From contig NZ_FODY01000017.1 of NCBI RefSeq assembly GCF_900110485.1, forward strand, positions 29,069-93,068: a stretch of 64,000 nucleotides of DNA, in the 5' to 3' direction. Shown here piece after piece: positions 1-8,216 of the stretch. The first letter of the stretch is position 1. Each line of letters opens with the position of its first letter. Under the pieces are notes generated by a model that saw only the letters and a program-made list of their open reading frames with translations, was not told the DNA's origin and did no database searches. A program made the position numbers and the translations under genes. This DNA is from Propionispora vibrioides (lineage in GTDB: Bacteria > Bacillota > Negativicutes > Propionisporales > Propionisporaceae).

Positions 1-850
1 GCTGCCGATCAATATCTGTTTAAATTATATTCTGGTCTTCGGCAAGTTTGGCTTTCCCCGGCTGGGCGGCGTTGGCTCCGGCTATGCCTCGGCCCTGACG
101 TATTGGTGCATCACCATCATGAGTGTGCTGGTGGTGCAAAAGGTGGCACCATTCCGGGATTACCGGCTATTGACCAACTGGTCCCGTCCGTCCTGGCCGG
201 CGCTAAAGGAACAACTGGGCATCGGTTTGCCCATCGGCATTGCCATTTTTTGTGAGACCAGTATTTTTGGCGTAGTCGCCTTATTTATGTCCCATTTTGG
301 GACGCTGACCATCGCCGCCCATCAGGCGGCCATTAACTTTGTTTCTTTAATTTATATGCTGCCTTTAAGCATTTCCATGGCTCTGACCATTGTCGTCGGG
401 TTTGAGACAGGCGCCCGGCGCTTAGGCGATGCCCGGCAGTACGGTTTTCTCGGCATCGGCACGGCTGTCTGTCTGGCACTGATTTCAGCCGGTGTGTTGG
501 TTTTATATAACGAGCCTGTGGCCGCTTTGTATTCGGACGACTCTGCCGTAAAGCTGCTGATTCAGTCCTTCCTGGTGTACGCCGCCTTTTTTCAATTGTC
601 CGATGCGGTGGCGGCGCCTATCCAGGGAATACTGCGGGGCTACAAGGATGTGACGGTTACTTTTGTAATGGCGCTGGTTTCTTACTGGGTCATCGGCCTG
701 CCGGTCGGTTATTGGCTGGCCGGAGACAGCAGCTATGGCGCTTACGGTTACTGGATCGGCTTTATTGTCGGCCTGGCTGCCGGTGCGGTCGGTCTGGCCG
801 TTCGGCTGTCCTATGTGCAACGCCGGACTAGCCGGTTAACTGAGGAATAA
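1..850 (+). CDS. MATE family efflux transporter (3' part)
   Basis: The gene begins before the window; the open frame runs from base 2 to the TAA at 848-850. It is the C-terminal half of a MATE (multidrug and toxic compound extrusion) antiporter, a 12-helix inner-membrane protein that exports cationic compounds in exchange for Na+ or H+. The first codons read LPINICLNYILVFGKFGF followed by a glycine-rich LGGVGSGYA, which is the typical end of the first MATE repeat. About six hydrophobic helices follow, with the second-repeat signature around IAAHQAAINFVSL. The closest family type is NorM/DinF-like. Substrate cannot be told. It converges on the yigZ-like gene with a 4-nt gap. Confidence 0.9.
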   Translation, partial: LPINICLNYILVFGKFGFPRLGGVGSGYASALTYWCITIMSVLVVQKVAPFRDYRLLTNWSRPSWPALKEQLGIGLPIGIAIFCETSIFGVVALFMSHFGTLTIAAHQAAINFVSLIYMLPLSISMALTIVVGFETGARRLGDARQYGFLGIGTAVCLALISAGVLVLYNEPVAALYSDDSAVKLLIQSFLVYAAFFQLSDAVAAPIQGILRGYKDVTVTFVMALVSYWVIGLPVGYWLAGDSSYGAYGYWIGFIVGLAAGAVGLAVRLSYVQRRTSRLTEE

Positions 851-854
851 GCAG

Positions 855-1496
855 TCATTCCGGTGTACAGGGAATGTCCACATATTGTGGCTGCAGGCGG
901 GTTACCCGGGCGGTGGCGGCCGTCCAGTCGGTCACCTTTTCCTCCAGAACCGTCTCATTGCCGCAGCTTTCCAGGGTGAGAATTTTGACTTTTTCATAGT
1001 ATTCCTTGGCGATAATCGGATAGCCGTTTAAGCGCAGGTTGTTTTCCAGGACGCCCTGCAGTGTATAATCGGCTTCGATAGCCATCGTGGTATGCAGCCG
1101 GCGCTCCACCAGTCCGGCAGCGGCCAGTCCGACGGCAGCAGCCTTGCCATAGGCGCGGATCAGCCCGCCGGCTCCCAGCTTGATGCCGCCGAAATAGCGG
1201 GTGACGACGATTACTGTATTGGTCAGGGCCGCCTTTTTCAGAACCTCCAGAATGGGGCGGCCGGCCGTGCCGCTTGGCTCGCCGTCGTCATCAGCCTTCT
1301 GGTATTGCTCGTTGTCGCCGATGATATAGGCCGAGCAGTTATGAGTAGCATCCCAGTGCTTCTTTTTGATAGTTACAATGAACTGAGCCGCCTCTGTCTC
1401 GGTTTCAGCCCGGCCGACATAAGTCAGAAACCGCGATTTGCTGATCTCGTAGGAGGCTTCGCCGGAACCGGCCACAGTACGATAGTTTGTCTGCAT
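855..1496 (-). CDS. YigZ/IMPACT family protein
   Basis: A 213-residue protein of the YigZ (UPF0029/IMPACT) family. The N-terminal IMPACT domain (about residues 15-125) shows YEISKSRFLTYVGRAETE, the Ser/His-rich WDATHNCSAYIIG and the hallmark DDDGEPSGTAGRPIL, followed by VVVTRYFGGIKLGAGGLIRAY. A DUF1949 ferredoxin-like domain closes the C-terminus. The family is linked to translation and stress regulation by the eukaryotic IMPACT protein, but the bacterial role is unsettled. The ATG is preceded by GGGAGGTG at good spacing, so the start is secure. It is transcribed alone, convergent with the MATE gene. Confidence 0.9.
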   Translation of the reverse strand: MQTNYRTVAGSGEASYEISKSRFLTYVGRAETETEAAQFIVTIKKKHWDATHNCSAYIIGDNEQYQKADDDGEPSGTAGRPILEVLKKAALTNTVIVVTRYFGGIKLGAGGLIRAYGKAAAVGLAAAGLVERRLHTTMAIEADYTLQGVLENNLRLNGYPIIAKEYYEKVKILTLESCGNETVLEEKVTDWTAATARVTRLQPQYVDIPCTPE

Positions 1497-1735
1497 GTAA
1501 TAAACACCTCCCTCTTAGCATACCATAACCGTTTTGCCAGACCAAGCCATATTCCTTGCGCCTGCCTGCAGAGCCTGGCTTGCCGGTTCTCTACCCTGCA
1601 GGGCAGATGTCATAGGGCAGATGCCGATCGGTGGCGGAGGATGCTTTTTATAAAAATATAAGGGAATTTTAAGATTTTTTAGGATATCCATTTACATAGG
1701 TTTACAGGATTTGATATTATTTTAACGGTATAGAT

Positions 1736-1904
1736 AGTGTAGTGCAGTAACAAGTCCATATTTTAATCAAATCACTTGTCTGAATTTCCATCTGCTGCGT
1801 TGTCGTCAATCGGCGTAGGAACCCACTACGCCTTATTTCTCCGCCTTGCAGATGAAAATTTATCCTGCGCCCTTTGATCAAGATATGAACCTGTCACTAC
1901 ATTA
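1736..1904 (-). repeat. R1 palindromic repeat, copy a
   Basis: An imperfect palindrome of about 169 bp fills most of the 446-bp gap between yigZ and the LTA-synthase-like gene. On the minus strand the 5' arm carries GGCGGAG and the 3' arm ACGACAACGCAG. The inner arms CATCTGC/GCAGATG pair with each other, as do GGCGTAG/CTACGCC at the tip, and an outer imperfect pairing reaches TAATGTAGTG at the ends. The same motif pair with different arm sequences occurs at 3949-4109, 12733-12896 and 50153-50313. No gene is seen inside it. Confidence 0.75.
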
Positions 1905-1942
1905 AGTGCTTATTTTTTACAAGGGTGGAGGCAGTCAGTTAC

Positions 1943-3817
1943 ATGGAGTTACAGACAAGGACGGCAGACGGTAATAAATTTTCGGCGTTTTTCAGCCAGC
2001 TTAAGCAAAAGCTGAAGGCGCGGCAAATGGCCGAACATTATGTGCTGCTGTATGCGGTATTATCCGTTTTAATCAAGTCCGTGATTGTTGTCGGTATTGT
2101 CAATCAGACAAATTTTCTGATTCATTCCTGGATTCAGGTAGCTTATGTGGTTCCGACTTATTCGGTTTATTTTTCGTTTATGTTCATTTTCCTTTCTTTC
2201 GCTTTTTTGTTGCGTGAAAGAAAGCGGCTTTGGTATATTGTCGCTTTTGATATAGCCTGCTCATTGATGCTGCTGTTTGATTTATGGTATTTTAGAGCTT
2301 TTGGCACCTTTATTTCGATTCATATCGTCAAACAGTACGTCAATTTGCCCAATCTTTCCGGCAGTATTCTGTCGATTATCAGCCGGGAGGATATCGCCTT
2401 ATTTATCGACCTGCCTTTTTTGGTGTACTGGGTTATGAAACGACCGAACTTGTACCTCCAGGCCAAACGGGCAGTTCCGGTCTGCCTCGCGCTGATTGCC
2501 GTGTCCAGCGTCTATTTGTCCTATGCCCATTATGTGTATGACCTTTCGGATGAACGGGGTAAAAGGCAGTATCTGTTTGAAATGTGCTGGGCGCCAACCC
2601 AGACGATTACCGATCTTTCGCCGCTGGGCTATCATTTGTTTGAGGCGTACAACTATCTGACTGAATGCCAGCAGCTTGTGCTGAGCGATGCCGACCGGCA
2701 GGAAATTGAGGGCTGGTATACGCAGAAGCAGGAAAATCTGCCGGGCAATTTGTATAAAGGCATGTTTAAGGGCAAAAACCTGATTGTTATTCAGGTGGAG
2801 TCGCTGGAAACCTTCTATCTAAAGAACGAACTGGACGGGCAGGAGCTTACACCGAATTTAAACCGCCTGCTTAAGCATAGCATTTTCTTCCCCGAGTTTT
2901 TCGAACAGGTCAATGTGGGAACAACCTCCGATGCTGAGTTCATGGCTAATACGTCGGTGTACCCGGTCCGCATGGGCGCTACCTATTTCCGCTATCCTGA
3001 CAATACTTACAATTCGCTGCCCAAGCTGTTTGACCGGCGCGGCTACTCGGTCATGGCCGCCCACCCCGATAACCGGGGCTATTGGAACTGGATGCATGCC
3101 ATGCATTCCATCGGTTACGACAATTGTATTGATTCCAACTATTTTGTGGCCGATGAGATTATCGGCCTGGGCCTAAGCGACGCTTCTTTTCTACGCCAGC
3201 TTGAGCCGTTTATCAAGGAACAGCAGCAGCCATTCTTTACCTTTCTGATTACGCTGACCAATCATGGACCCTTTGAACTGCCGGACAAGTACAAGGTACT
3301 TTCGGTAGATAAGAAGTTCGCGGGGACCAAAATGGGAGCCAGCTTCCATACTGTGCGGTATACGGATGAACAGATTGGTAAATTCCTGGACAAACTGGAT
3401 GCCGATGGCTTGTTGGATAACACGGTGGTTGTCATTTATGGCGATCATAACGGGGTACATAAATTCTACAGCGAGGAAATTCCCACTATCAAGCCAGCCG
3501 ACGACTGGTGGTTTTCTAACAATCACCGGGTGCCTTTCCTTATTTATCAAAAAAACATGGCCGGCGAGGAAGTCTGGACCCGCGGCGGGCATATTGATAT
3601 TCTGCCGACTATTGCCTATATCATGGGGATTGATGAGGCAGAATACGCCCGGACGGCGATGGGCCGCAATCTCCTAAATACCAACAAGGATTTTGCCGTG
3701 CTGGTGGACGGGCAGGTTGTCGGGGAAGCCGGCAGCCCGGCGGAAAAGGATCATGCCGTACGGGGACTGGAAGTAGCCGATAAGATTATCCGGAGCAGTT
3801 ATTTTGGTAAGCGTTGA
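1943..3817 (+). CDS. LTA synthase family sulfatase (phosphoglycerol transferase-like)
   Basis: A 624-residue membrane enzyme with about five N-terminal transmembrane helices (first ~220 residues) and an extracytoplasmic sulfatase-fold domain. The family moves glycerol phosphate from phosphatidylglycerol onto an acceptor. Catalytic features are present: VIQVESLETFYL (metal-binding Glu), NVGTTSDAEFMANTSVYP (nucleophilic Thr in the TTSDAEF segment) and VVIYGDHNG (metal-binding Asp-His). I chose ATG 1943 because GGTGGAGG lies 11 nt upstream; an in-frame GTG at 1925 overlaps that ribosome site. The gene stands alone behind an R1 repeat. The acceptor is unclear, because outer-membrane Firmicutes are not known for classical lipoteichoic acid. 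Confidence 0.88.
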   Translation: MELQTRTADGNKFSAFFSQLKQKLKARQMAEHYVLLYAVLSVLIKSVIVVGIVNQTNFLIHSWIQVAYVVPTYSVYFSFMFIFLSFAFLLRERKRLWYIVAFDIACSLMLLFDLWYFRAFGTFISIHIVKQYVNLPNLSGSILSIISREDIALFIDLPFLVYWVMKRPNLYLQAKRAVPVCLALIAVSSVYLSYAHYVYDLSDERGKRQYLFEMCWAPTQTITDLSPLGYHLFEAYNYLTECQQLVLSDADRQEIEGWYTQKQENLPGNLYKGMFKGKNLIVIQVESLETFYLKNELDGQELTPNLNRLLKHSIFFPEFFEQVNVGTTSDAEFMANTSVYPVRMGATYFRYPDNTYNSLPKLFDRRGYSVMAAHPDNRGYWNWMHAMHSIGYDNCIDSNYFVADEIIGLGLSDASFLRQLEPFIKEQQQPFFTFLITLTNHGPFELPDKYKVLSVDKKFAGTKMGASFHTVRYTDEQIGKFLDKLDADGLLDNTVVVIYGDHNGVHKFYSEEIPTIKPADDWWFSNNHRVPFLIYQKNMAGEEVWTRGGHIDILPTIAYIMGIDEAEYARTAMGRNLLNTNKDFAVLVDGQVVGEAGSPAEKDHAVRGLEVADKIIRSSYFGKR

Positions 3818-3900
3818 TCCTCCTGGTTCCGTTCTAAGCATGGTCATCTGCTATGCTTACCACGGCGATAAATCGTATTGATTGTCATGTTTCCTTAGAT

Positions 3901-4250
3901 CGTTTTACTTCGTACTTTTGCCATGATGCAAAAGTACCAAAAAAATAGGGTGCTCTGTGTCACCTAAATACATGGATAATCTTGCAGTCTTTTTTCGCCC
4001 TGCTTCGTTGTCATCGCCTTGCATATGTCCGATATGCGCGACTCCTCCGCCTTGCAGGGCAAAAAAATCCTTGCAACCTTATCTAATGATTTAAGTAACG
4101 CAGAGCACCAGGCCTGAACTCCAAAAAGCTTGAAAAAATAGTACCTTCCTAAAAATCCGAAACTCGCTTCGCTCAAACAGTCGGATTTTCTTAACGGAAG
4201 GTACTATTTTTTCATCCTGCGGACCGCCTTTTTCCGTAACGGCCGGGAAG
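3901..4250 (-). repeat. R2 palindromic repeat, copy 1, split by an R1 insertion
   Basis: On the minus strand this element reads CAGGATGAAAAA, a first arm (AATAGTACCTTCC), GTTAAGAAAATCC, TTTGAGCGAAGCGAGTTT, GGATTTTTAG, the complementary arm (GGAAGGTACTATT), then TTTTTCAAG and a TTTTTGGAG-type tail ending in AGGCCT. It continues at 3901-3948 with a second small hairpin (GGTACTTTTGC...GCAAAAGTACG). The two pieces are separated by the R1 copy at 3949-4109. A second, uninterrupted R2 copy is at 34241-34425 with different but equally complementary arms. This accounts for the 498-bp gap between the LTA-synthase-like gene and the GGDEF/HD-GYP gene. Confidence 0.7.
3949..4109 (-). repeat. R1 palindromic repeat, copy b, nested in R2
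   Basis: A 161-bp palindrome bounded by GGTGCTCTG (3949-3957) and CAGAGCACC (4101-4109). On the minus strand it carries GGCGGAG in the 5' arm and GATGACAACGAAG in the 3' arm. The arms TTTTTTGCCCTGC and GCAGGGCGAAAAAAG pair, and the tip is GCATAT/ATATGC. It interrupts an R2 element, as judged by comparison with the intact copy at 34241-34425. Confidence 0.75.
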
Positions 4251-4315
4251 GTGCTCGTCTGGCTGTGTTGTGGCAATGAGGCGAGGTATTGCTATTCAAG
4301 ATCATGGTTTTATTA

Positions 4316-6478
4316 TTACGCGGTCGGTTCCAGCACGGTTAGAAAGACCTGGACCAGTTCGGGGTCGAACTGGCTGCCGGCGCAGCGCCGGAGTTCGAGC
4401 TGTGCCTCTTCGGTAGTTTTAGCCTGCCGGTACGGCGTAGTACGCTGCATGGCGTCATAGGCGTCGGTGATGGCGATGATGCGGCTGAGCAGCGGGATTT
4501 TAGGGCCCTCAATACCACAGGGATAACCGGTACCATCCCAGCGCTCATGGTGGGCGGCGATAAAGTCGGACACATTAAACAGTTCGGGGATGGCTTTGGC
4601 GATCCGGCTGCCGATTTCCGGATGCCGCTTGATTTCCAGCCATTCCCGTTCGGTCAGCGGTCCGGGTTTTATCAGGATATCCTTGGCGATGCCGACTTTT
4701 CCCACATCATGATACTGAGCGGCCAGGGACAGTTGCTGCATTTCCCGCCTGGTAAGCTGCAGTTTTTCACCGATCAGGGAAGACCATTGCTGGATGGCAT
4801 CGGCGTGGGCCGTATGATGATGATCCCGCAGCTCGGCTGTCTGGATGAGGGTGGATAATAGGATTTGCCGTGTTTTTTTGCGGTTTTTCTCTTTGTTTTG
4901 ATACATCATATCATCGGCCTGGTTGAGAAGCTGGTTCAACTCTGACGGCTGCGTGGCCGTGGCGCTGCCGGTGGAGGCGGCGATAGGCAGCTCGGGGCGC
5001 AGGGTATTGTACATATTCAGGGAGGTTCCCAGCTTGTCCAGGCAGGTGCGGACGGTTATTTCGGTGGCACCGGGCAGTAATACGATGAATTCATCGCCGC
5101 CGATCCGGGCAATGATGTCTTCCAGACGGAAGCTGTCGGCCAGCAGCCGGGCAAAGGTGCGGATCAGTTCGTCGCCGGCCTGGTGCCCCAGTGTATCGTT
5201 AATTAATTTCAAACCGTCCACATCACAGACGACCAGACTGAGCGGGACTTGCTGGGCCGCGGTCAGGTGATCCCACTGCGTTTCAAAATAGGTCCGATTA
5301 TACAGTCCGGTGAGCTGATCACGGGTACTGAGCAGGCGGTATTTGGATTCGGCCTGGGACAGTGCCTGGTTGCTGCTATGCAGCAGCGCAACATGCTCCC
5401 GGATGGTGCCCATCATGCTGTTGAAGGCGATGCAGAAGCGGCGTAGTTCGTTAGGCGACGTCAGATAGCTGTATTCCGGGATGGGCTGCGAGTAGTCGTG
5501 GTTTTGCACCCGTTGAGCGGCCGCTGACAGGTGAACAATGGGTTGTCCCAGATTTAGCGCCAGCAGCCAGGTTAAGAGCAAGGTGGTGAAGAGTACCAGC
5601 ACGGCACCCCACAGGAGGTGCTGGATTTGCTGGTAGTAGGGGGCGAGCGCTTCCGCCTCGTCGATTTCACAAAGGATAATCACGTTATACTCGGGAATCC
5701 ATTGATAGGAGCCGATGACTTGTCGTCCGCGATGGTCTTGGTAGACACCAATGCCGGATAGTTTATTTTTGGCCCGCAGGAAGCCCTGGTTGTTTTTAAT
5801 CGTACCTTTATCGGTGGCGTCCAGCCGGGAGGCGGCAATAATGGAGCCTTTACCGTCCAGAAGATAGCCTTTGCTGCTTTCGCTGGGGTGGAAGCCCTGC
5901 ATAATAATGCCCAGTGTATCGACCGAAACAGAGGCGAATACCAGGCCGTTCAGTTGGTTGTTGTAGTCGAAGACCGGATTGGCAAAGACTAAAAGATTGC
6001 GGCCGGTCATCTTGCCGGCCAATATGTCGCTGACAAAGGGTTTTCCCTCCAGCGAAGCCCGGAAATAATCACGGTCCTGTATGTTGACGCCGGGAGGAAA
6101 CAAGGTGTCCAGCTCGGTGATACCGTCTTTGTCAGCGTATGTATAGCTGGAAAAATCCTGGCTGCTGTTCAGGTTGGAGTGAAAATCGGCGAGCATCCTT
6201 GCCTTGTCGTGGGAACGGACTGAATCGAGCCGGGATAGTACTGTCACATCCGCGGCCCGCTCCCGGTACCAGTTCTGCACCGACTGAAGCTGCATGCTCA
6301 TGGCCTGCAGCAGCAGCCGTTCGGCCGCTTCATAAGTCCGCTCCCTTTCATTCCAGCAATAAATGGCGGACAGTACGATGGTTAGCAGCAATACGATGCC
6401 AAGATTCCAGACGATCAGGCGGGACTTTAAGGAATGGTTTTTGATAGCTGACAATAGCACCGAATGTAAGCGGTTCAT
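4316..6478 (-). CDS. Cache-HAMP-GGDEF-HD-GYP signalling protein
   Basis: A 720-residue membrane protein joining both halves of cyclic-di-GMP turnover. There is an N-terminal helix (about 20-42), an extracytoplasmic dCache-like sensor (about 45-285), a second helix, a HAMP segment, a GGDEF domain and an HD-GYP domain. The cyclase motif IARIGGDEFIVLL is intact and RLED sits at the usual inhibitory-site distance upstream. The phosphodiesterase motifs YHDVGKVGIAKDI and HHERWDGTGYPCG are also intact. The start follows TAAGGAGG. Both activities may be real, with the sensor choosing between them; the ligand is unknown. It is a single-gene unit divergent from nothing obvious. Confidence 0.92.
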   Translation of the reverse strand: MNRLHSVLLSAIKNHSLKSRLIVWNLGIVLLLTIVLSAIYCWNERERTYEAAERLLLQAMSMQLQSVQNWYRERAADVTVLSRLDSVRSHDKARMLADFHSNLNSSQDFSSYTYADKDGITELDTLFPPGVNIQDRDYFRASLEGKPFVSDILAGKMTGRNLLVFANPVFDYNNQLNGLVFASVSVDTLGIIMQGFHPSESSKGYLLDGKGSIIAASRLDATDKGTIKNNQGFLRAKNKLSGIGVYQDHRGRQVIGSYQWIPEYNVIILCEIDEAEALAPYYQQIQHLLWGAVLVLFTTLLLTWLLALNLGQPIVHLSAAAQRVQNHDYSQPIPEYSYLTSPNELRRFCIAFNSMMGTIREHVALLHSSNQALSQAESKYRLLSTRDQLTGLYNRTYFETQWDHLTAAQQVPLSLVVCDVDGLKLINDTLGHQAGDELIRTFARLLADSFRLEDIIARIGGDEFIVLLPGATEITVRTCLDKLGTSLNMYNTLRPELPIAASTGSATATQPSELNQLLNQADDMMYQNKEKNRKKTRQILLSTLIQTAELRDHHHTAHADAIQQWSSLIGEKLQLTRREMQQLSLAAQYHDVGKVGIAKDILIKPGPLTEREWLEIKRHPEIGSRIAKAIPELFNVSDFIAAHHERWDGTGYPCGIEGPKIPLLSRIIAITDAYDAMQRTTPYRQAKTTEEAQLELRRCAGSQFDPELVQVFLTVLEPTA

Positions 6479-6555
6479 AAATCCTCCTTAGACGGAAAGG
6501 CCAGGGCAGGATAGTTGCCATTTTCCGTGATTTTGAAGGCGAGAATAATGAGGCG

Positions 6556-7833
6556 TTAGGAAGTAAGCGCGTCGATCAGAAGTCCGATGTTTAGCAGGCT
6601 GACAATAATTCCGATTACGGCAAGGATTACTTTTAGACGCAGCTTATTGGCATATTTGCCCATGACGCGGTGCGAAGAGGTCAGATAGATTTGCAAAAAG
6701 ATGGTAATCGGCAACTGGATGCTGAGTATGATTTGCGAGTATACCAGACCGATAAACGGATCAGAGATAAAGTAAATAACCAGCACGGCGAAAAAGTAAG
6801 TAAGGGCCACGCCCCAGCGGGTATGGACGTCTTTGATGTTGTACGGTTCCCGGAAGATGCCGGCGAAAATGCTGCCTGCCGCCATACCGGCCGTACTGGT
6901 GGAGGAAAAACCGGCAAATAAGAGGGCCAGGGCAAATATAACCGAGGCGGTGTTACCTAAGAGCGGCCGCAGCATCTGTTCGGCCTGTTCCAGGGTATCG
7001 ACATGCAGGCCTGCCTGATAGAAGGTGGCGGCAGCTACGAGGATCATGGCGCTGTTGATCGCCCAGCCAAGCAGCATGGAAAAGAGGGTATCGAAAAATT
7101 CGTATTTCAGTTGTTTTTGAATCATTGCTTCGTCTTCCAGGTTCCACTGGCGGCTTTGGATAATTTCCGAATGCAAAAATAGATTGTGCGGCATGACGAC
7201 AGCACCTAACACACTCATGACAATTGGCATGGCGCCGGGCGGAATGTCGGGAGTGACCCAGCCGCGGGCGGCCTGCAGCCAGTCAATATTAGCCAGGCTG
7301 AGCTCCAGCAGAAAGGAAAAGCCAATGAGGGAGACAAAGCCGACAATCCATTTTTCCAGCCGTTGATAGGAGCTGGTTAAGAGCAGCACGCCCGAGGTAA
7401 GCGCTGCTGCTACCGTGCCGACCAACAGCGGCAGATCGAACAGAATGCGGAGTGCAATGGCCGCGCCCAGAATTTCCGCTACGGCGGTGGCAATAGCGGC
7501 GCCAACCGCCGAAAGCAGAACCAAACGGGACAGCCATTTCGGTAAAAATATTGTCGCGGCTTCGGATAAGCAGTAGCCTGTGGCAATGCCTAAGTGAGCT
7601 ACATTATGTTGCAGGACGATGAGCATGACCGTGGACAGGGTAACCATCCAGAGTAAAAGATAGCCATAATCGGCGCCGGCCGCGATATTGGCGGCCCAGT
7701 TGCCGGGGTCGATAAAACCGACGGTAACCAAAATGCCGGGGCCAAGATAACGCAACAGTTCCCGGGCTCTTACATCCGGCACGTGGATAGATTTGGGAAA
7801 AATACGGGACCAGTTCAGCAGAAACACCTCCAA
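6556..7833 (-). CDS. NRAMP family divalent metal transporter
   Basis: An inner-membrane Mn2+/Fe2+:H+ symporter of the NRAMP/MntH type with about 11 helices. Metal-site motifs are visible: DPGNWAANIAAGADYG in the first helix and VVMPHNLFLHSEII in the sixth, including the Met that selects transition metals. The start is uncertain. The longest frame opens with TTG at 7833, but that codon is part of the sequence TTGGAGGTG, which looks like the ribosome site itself, so translation may begin at a CTG about 12-15 nt later or at GTG codon 18. No known metal riboswitch was recognised upstream, only GC-rich inverted repeats near 7876-7915. Confidence 0.88.
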   Translation of the reverse strand: MEVFLLNWSRIFPKSIHVPDVRARELLRYLGPGILVTVGFIDPGNWAANIAAGADYGYLLLWMVTLSTVMLIVLQHNVAHLGIATGYCLSEAATIFLPKWLSRLVLLSAVGAAIATAVAEILGAAIALRILFDLPLLVGTVAAALTSGVLLLTSSYQRLEKWIVGFVSLIGFSFLLELSLANIDWLQAARGWVTPDIPPGAMPIVMSVLGAVVMPHNLFLHSEIIQSRQWNLEDEAMIQKQLKYEFFDTLFSMLLGWAINSAMILVAAATFYQAGLHVDTLEQAEQMLRPLLGNTASVIFALALLFAGFSSTSTAGMAAGSIFAGIFREPYNIKDVHTRWGVALTYFFAVLVIYFISDPFIGLVYSQIILSIQLPITIFLQIYLTSSHRVMGKYANKLRLKVILAVIGIIVSLLNIGLLIDALTS

Positions 7834-8216
7834 ATACAGTTAATCAGTCTATTCGCTAACAAGGGGCTAACTCCTGCCCGGCATTTTGCCGGAAAGAGCG
7901 AGGTAGTGGGCAGGAAAATGAAAGAATCTAGCGAAAATATGACTAAAATAGATATTACTGGATAATTTGTTGCGAAAATTAGTTCGGCCAGAAGTCGGCC
8001 GGGCAGGAAAGTCCGGCCGACGGCAGCCGGGCAATGCCAGGGAATGCTATAGTATATGACGGTTAGGCGGTACATCATGCAAGAGGCAGCCGGTAAAGAC
8101 GGCAGGTGAGCCCGGTTTTGGCGGCTGTCGGTACGTAGGGTATTACTTGATGAATTTAATATATTTTCTTATGACGGTCAGACGTGAAAGGGTCGTGCCG
8201 GTTGGAGGGGAAGCTG
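7834..8216. other. 383-bp divergent intergenic region
   Basis: This gap lies between the divergently transcribed NRAMP and PAS-GGDEF-EAL genes. Short GC-rich inverted repeats are visible (CTGCCCGGC...GGGCAG around 7874-7913, with CCGGCATTTTGCCGG inside), and several GGCCG/CGGCC blocks occur near 7984-8030. No known riboswitch, clear promoter or open frame could be supported. Confidence 0.4.

Noticed and set aside
7990..8060. RNase P RNA-like fragment
   Set aside because: GGAAAGTCCGGCC and GGCAATGCCAGGGAATGC recall RNase P core sequences, but the other conserved regions and the expected length are missing.
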